Shown: in pieces, positions 60,361-64,000 of the stretch
Position numbering within the stretch: the first letter of the stretch is position 1
Layout: each line of letters begins with the position of its first letter
Assembly (NCBI GenBank): GCA_002633005.1
Contig: NMRA01000466.1
Coordinates: 286,633 to 350,632 of the forward strand
DNA from: Phoronis australis
Taxonomy: Eukaryota; Phoronida; Phoronidae
DNA: 64,000 bases
Reading direction: 5' to 3'
The notes under the pieces: generated by a model
Database searches by the model: none
Told to the model about the DNA's origin: nothing
Seen by the model: the letters and a program-made list of their open reading frames with translations, nothing else
Made by a program: the position numbers and the translations under genes

Positions 60361-63300
60361 GTAATGCACACACTCTTGTTTATGGAATATATTTTATTTA
60401 GAATGCCAGGAGCTAGGCGAATACGAGTTTGTAACCATCATTTTCACAAAATCAAGAGATTGTAAAAAATGTCATAAAAGACTTAAAATTGGGCAAGTAG
60501 AATTTCTGTAAATTTTGAACATTAATGTTTGTCCTTTTGCTTCTCTGTTCTTACATATCGCCAATGTTTTTGAGTGAGCAATGGCATTTTTGAGTTCTCC
60601 ATCAGGAAGTAAAATTCTTTGCAATGGATTCATACAGGTATAGCCTATGGAAGACAAAGTGCACACTGGACTTCCCATCCAGAAATCCCCCAAAATGCCT
60701 GCTGGCAGAGATAGCCTTGGGTGCAAAACTAGCCTACATGCAAATGAATATACATCTTTGTAAAACGCTGGCCCAACCTTTCTTATGCAAAAGCGAGGCT
60801 ATTAAAACTGCATTCTTTCTTAAATAAAAAATAATTACCAGTGGTTTTATCATCATTCTGATGCTAATCTGTGGGCCTCTCGCCGTGAATTAAATCGGCA
60901 GCTTTCGGCCAATTATTTTTTAGCAGATTCTTCAATCAACTGTTCTCCCAAAACACTGCGTAAAGTAACAACAAATAATCGGAATTGGTTTCACTCTATT
61001 GTAAAATTTTATTTTTTTGCCAAATCCACGGAATAGATCATTATTAATATAGAATTCATCAATGTCAATTTCTGAAACAGACGTTGGCATGAAAAGAACG
61101 TGGATTGTTTACATTCGAAAGAAACACTTCAAGAAACAAATAATCAGGTCAAAACAACTTTCCAGTGTATAATAATATGTTTTAGTTAAAATATCATCTG
61201 ACTGAAAACCACTCTCTAAACTCACCCGCAGTCGATTGAAACTTGGTAGCGACGGCGTTTTCACACCTAGGACGACTTTTGTTTTAATACATTCATTATC
61301 GATCTAATATTGATTGCCAGTTTCTAATGCATGATTTATCTGCAGTAATCCCTGAATGCCGTGCATAGTATGTGACACTCTGACCGGAGTCCTTGACTTT
61401 CGGGACCCGGTCAGGCACAGTCGTCCCTGCGTTTCAATGATATAGCTAACTACAGGCATATGATCCAGTGCATGTGTACTGACCACTCAATTTACAGTAC
61501 TTTGCTGAAAATGCGCTAGGATGAGTGAGGCGGAAATCCCGAAACATTTTCCTCTCGGAAGGTAAATGACGTACCGGGCAAACGATGGCCGGGCCGTGCA
61601 CATAACGCTCTAACGTTGTTTCATAGAAAAAGGAAACTACATACGCATGCGCAAAAACGACAACTGGAGAACTTAACAATATATTTTCAATCATGTCAGA
61701 ACATTCCAGTCACATCTGCCTCTGTGTGACTGATATACAATGTACGAAGGACGGGTATCTACAATGCAAAAACGGACGTAAGATGTTCAAAATCCCGGGA
61801 GTTCCTCACTATCACCACATGAGAGCGGCAACGTGTTGCCAATGGCAATATAACACGAACTGTACGAGGAATTTTCTCAATCAAACCAGGGTTTTTCTTC
61901 TGCAAATAACATTCAATTGGGCGTGTGAACGTTCAAATACGAAAACAATATAACTATTTGCAATTCATCATAACCAATGTTTACAGAAATCATTGTTTGG
62001 TGACTTTTTGAACAAGTAGAACAGGAGCTCAGCAGGTTTTCGGGTATCTCGAATGTTGAACAAACTCAGTATTTGGAGGCCTTTTTGGTACAGTGGTCCA
62101 AAAGTGACATCGAGCGTTTCTTTATCAATTATCTCAGGATCTTGTGATACCGACATAATTATCTCGGGGTCTCGTAGCAACGCTTATGTTCAGAATTTCC
62201 AATGATTCCAGGTAGCATTGTCTGATGAAAGGACAGAACTTAAATTTATCACGCTACAACAGATTTACATGTCCGATGTTAATGGGGTGATTTCAAAGAT
62301 CTTCTTTCCGCGTAGTACTGCGGCACTACTAGTTTTACTGGCTGAAAAACAAAAATTGAATTAGGCCTCTTACTTTTATAAAATCAACGTCAAATGTACA
62401 TGTAAGGCTTGTTTTCTCAGCTGCCAAAAATATTAGAATATGTTAGAGATCTTTTCATCTTAGGGCCGTCGCAAAACAAATTGTAGATATTCTCAGGTGT
62501 CGCTCTGGTGTCATTATTAACGTTAAGCTCTTTCGGCATTTTTTGACCAGACTAGGGCTTTCGCGTCGTAACAGTTATTCAGCTACTGACGATGTGATTG
62601 ATTTCAATGACCGACAAATATCGATGCCAGGGCAGCTACATGGTTACAGATTCAAGCACCACAAATGTTCCACTGATAGCTTAGTGGTGAAACGAAAAAT
62701 TGTGCGAGTCATTCTTGCCTCTGTCGATCCAGATCAGTTGTGAGGCAACGCCACGCGCCAGAAGGAAAATGACCTCGGGATCTCGAGATCCCGTGATGAT
62801 TAAGTTGAAATCTTGAGGTTCTGTGACAATTGAAAAAGAGAAGGGCGATCCGATGCCAAATGATGTCATATGGATTTCGCAAGCTATTGTTTAACTTGAG
62901 ATTTCCATACGACTGGCGTAAGCTTACAGTATCTACCGATATCTATGCGACGAGCTTGCGCCTTAGATTCCAGTGGGATGAAAGTTTTGGGCCACCATAG
63001 GATTGCGCTTTCTAGATTATTAATTTTCTGTCATACGTCATTAGGTTCTCTTAAATCACTTTTCCCGAACCGTGAGGGACTACTAGTATTCATGTAGCAC
63101 AGAGTATCTGGAGCATTCGGTTGGAGAGATGTTCAGGAGTTTCTACTTAGCCCACCAGTTCAGACTTATTTTAAAGTCATGGGCCATTAACTGAGATCAT
63201 TAGCATATACTTCTTGTGTGGTACCTCGAATGTAGTATCTAGGTCTGTTTTAATGATGGTTCTTCCTGGTCTTCTGGCGGACTCCTTCCAGCCTTGGGTA

Positions 63301-63573
63301 ATTCGATGCTCACTGGAACAGGATTATTCGTTTTAAATCAGTTTTACCGGGGCTTCGGATATCTAGTCTAGCTCATGCTCTCGAAAGCCTTCTCCTGGAT
63401 GAATTCTTTGGTACCTCATTTCTCTATACGAAGTGCTATTACTCTCCAGCATTTTAGATAACTTGTTGTAACTAATATTCCACTTAGGAATCCTTTATTT
63501 TTCAGATGTTTGCATTGCTGTAAAATTGTTTGTAAGTAACTATGACGTGTAAATTGATATGGGTCTATTTCAG
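60361..63573. other. No firm gene; candidate promoter and small repeats
   Basis: No EGF exon seen. 61693-61953 is an 86-codon ORF rich in Cys at its start (CLCVTDIQCTKDG), preceded by a CGCATGCGCA palindrome at 61644; it could be a first exon with a GTAAGA donor at 61775, but there is no domain match. Short repeats with ATCTCGGG/TCTCGTGATA phrases lie at 62130-62180 and 62770-62830. Confidence 0.35.
62776..62793. repeat. 18-bp perfect palindrome
   Basis: CGGGATCTCGAGATCCCG, within a short run of related phrases; the same words occur, degenerate, at 62130-62180. Confidence 0.6.
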
Positions 63574-63870
63574 AGAAATGTTTCTTTCCAAGGCCGACAC
63601 TTTTCAACCCGTGGCTGTTTTCGTACGCTAAGATTTCGTCTAAATTCAACGAGTCCCACAACTCAAACGCCATTCGGATGCAAAATCCCTTTGGATGGTT
63701 GACTGATGCAGAAGACAACTCACCGTATTACATGCTCGCCTTCAAAGTTCCGCTCACTGTTCAGGGTCTCTTAATAAAGGGCACCAATGTCGCGGAGCTG
63801 CGTCTTCAGCACAGGATGAACGAATCAGATCCATGGGAGTCCCATATGTTTTATGACAACTCAGTGGTGG
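63574..63870 (+). CDS. F5/8 type C (discoidin-like) exon 2, partial
   Basis: Starts after TCTATTTCAG and encodes KCFFPRPTLFNPWLFSYAKI, later LTDAEDNSPYYMLAFKVPL, TVQGLLIKGTN and a final FYDNS. The opening Cys, the A-K-I strand and the -v-G-l-i-k-G- strand fit the F5/8-C fold. With the donor GTGAAG at 63871 the exon is 297 nt and phase 1-1; read on instead, it meets TAA at 63888. The first choice is preferred because the domain would otherwise lack its second half. May belong to this gene or to the next one. Confidence 0.55.
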
Positions 63871-64000
63871 GTGAAGGGTGGTCATTTTAAGCAGAGAGGG
63901 TTTTTCGTTGTCGAGGTTTTTAGCTGTACTACCAGTTGCTTAATCTAGTTTCTTTGCTGCACATATGCCTTTAGCTGAGCACAGACAAAGAGCTAGGAGC

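Overview
The window looks like nuclear genomic DNA of a marine invertebrate, probably an invertebrate deuterostome such as a cephalochordate or hemichordate. That placement is inference from gene architecture, small phase-1 introns and repeat content; no species is assigned. It is AT-rich, has no bacterial-style operons, and its coding content is short exons with GT-AG introns, almost all on the + strand.

The dominant feature is a huge extracellular-protein locus. I find 35 intact EGF-like exons, two decayed ones and one half exon between 3365 and 60360. Each is 120-129 nt, starts right after an AG acceptor, ends at a GT donor, is phase 1 at both ends, and encodes one six-cysteine EGF module of the calcium-binding type (D-[IV]-[DNH]-E-C; Asn hydroxylation pattern C-x-N-x4-F/Y-x-C-x-C). 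Because the exons are symmetric, any number can be gained, lost or skipped without changing frame.

Layout: 3365-7735 holds four exons. From about 7930 to 13140 the locus is interrupted by mobile DNA: an element made of many small hairpins, a GC-rich island, a fold-back element and a DIRS-like reverse transcriptase relic. From 13140 to 26520 there is a tandem array of ~735-bp units carrying 'type A' exons, interleaved with B and C exons in a ~7.0-kb higher-order repeat. At 26521-28205 lie a Thr/Ser/Pro-rich mucin-like exon, a short linker exon and an F5/8-type-C (discoidin-like) exon, then an N and the array's tail (28994-30430), which ends in a frameshifted exon. From 32458 to 42257 five divergent single EGF exons sit in long introns. 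From 45000 to 60360 a second, independent expansion alternates two other exon types (D and E), mixed with elements that start ATGCGCCCAC and with a tRNA-like SINE. A second F5/8-type-C-like exon is at 63574.

Together the exons suggest a large secreted or cell-surface adhesion protein: strings of Ca-binding EGF modules, a mucin-like stalk and discoidin-type domains. One gene or several cannot be settled from sequence alone. Several single-N joins sit between unmerged overlapping contig ends, so apparent copy numbers, especially at 52424-55236, may be partly assembly artefacts.
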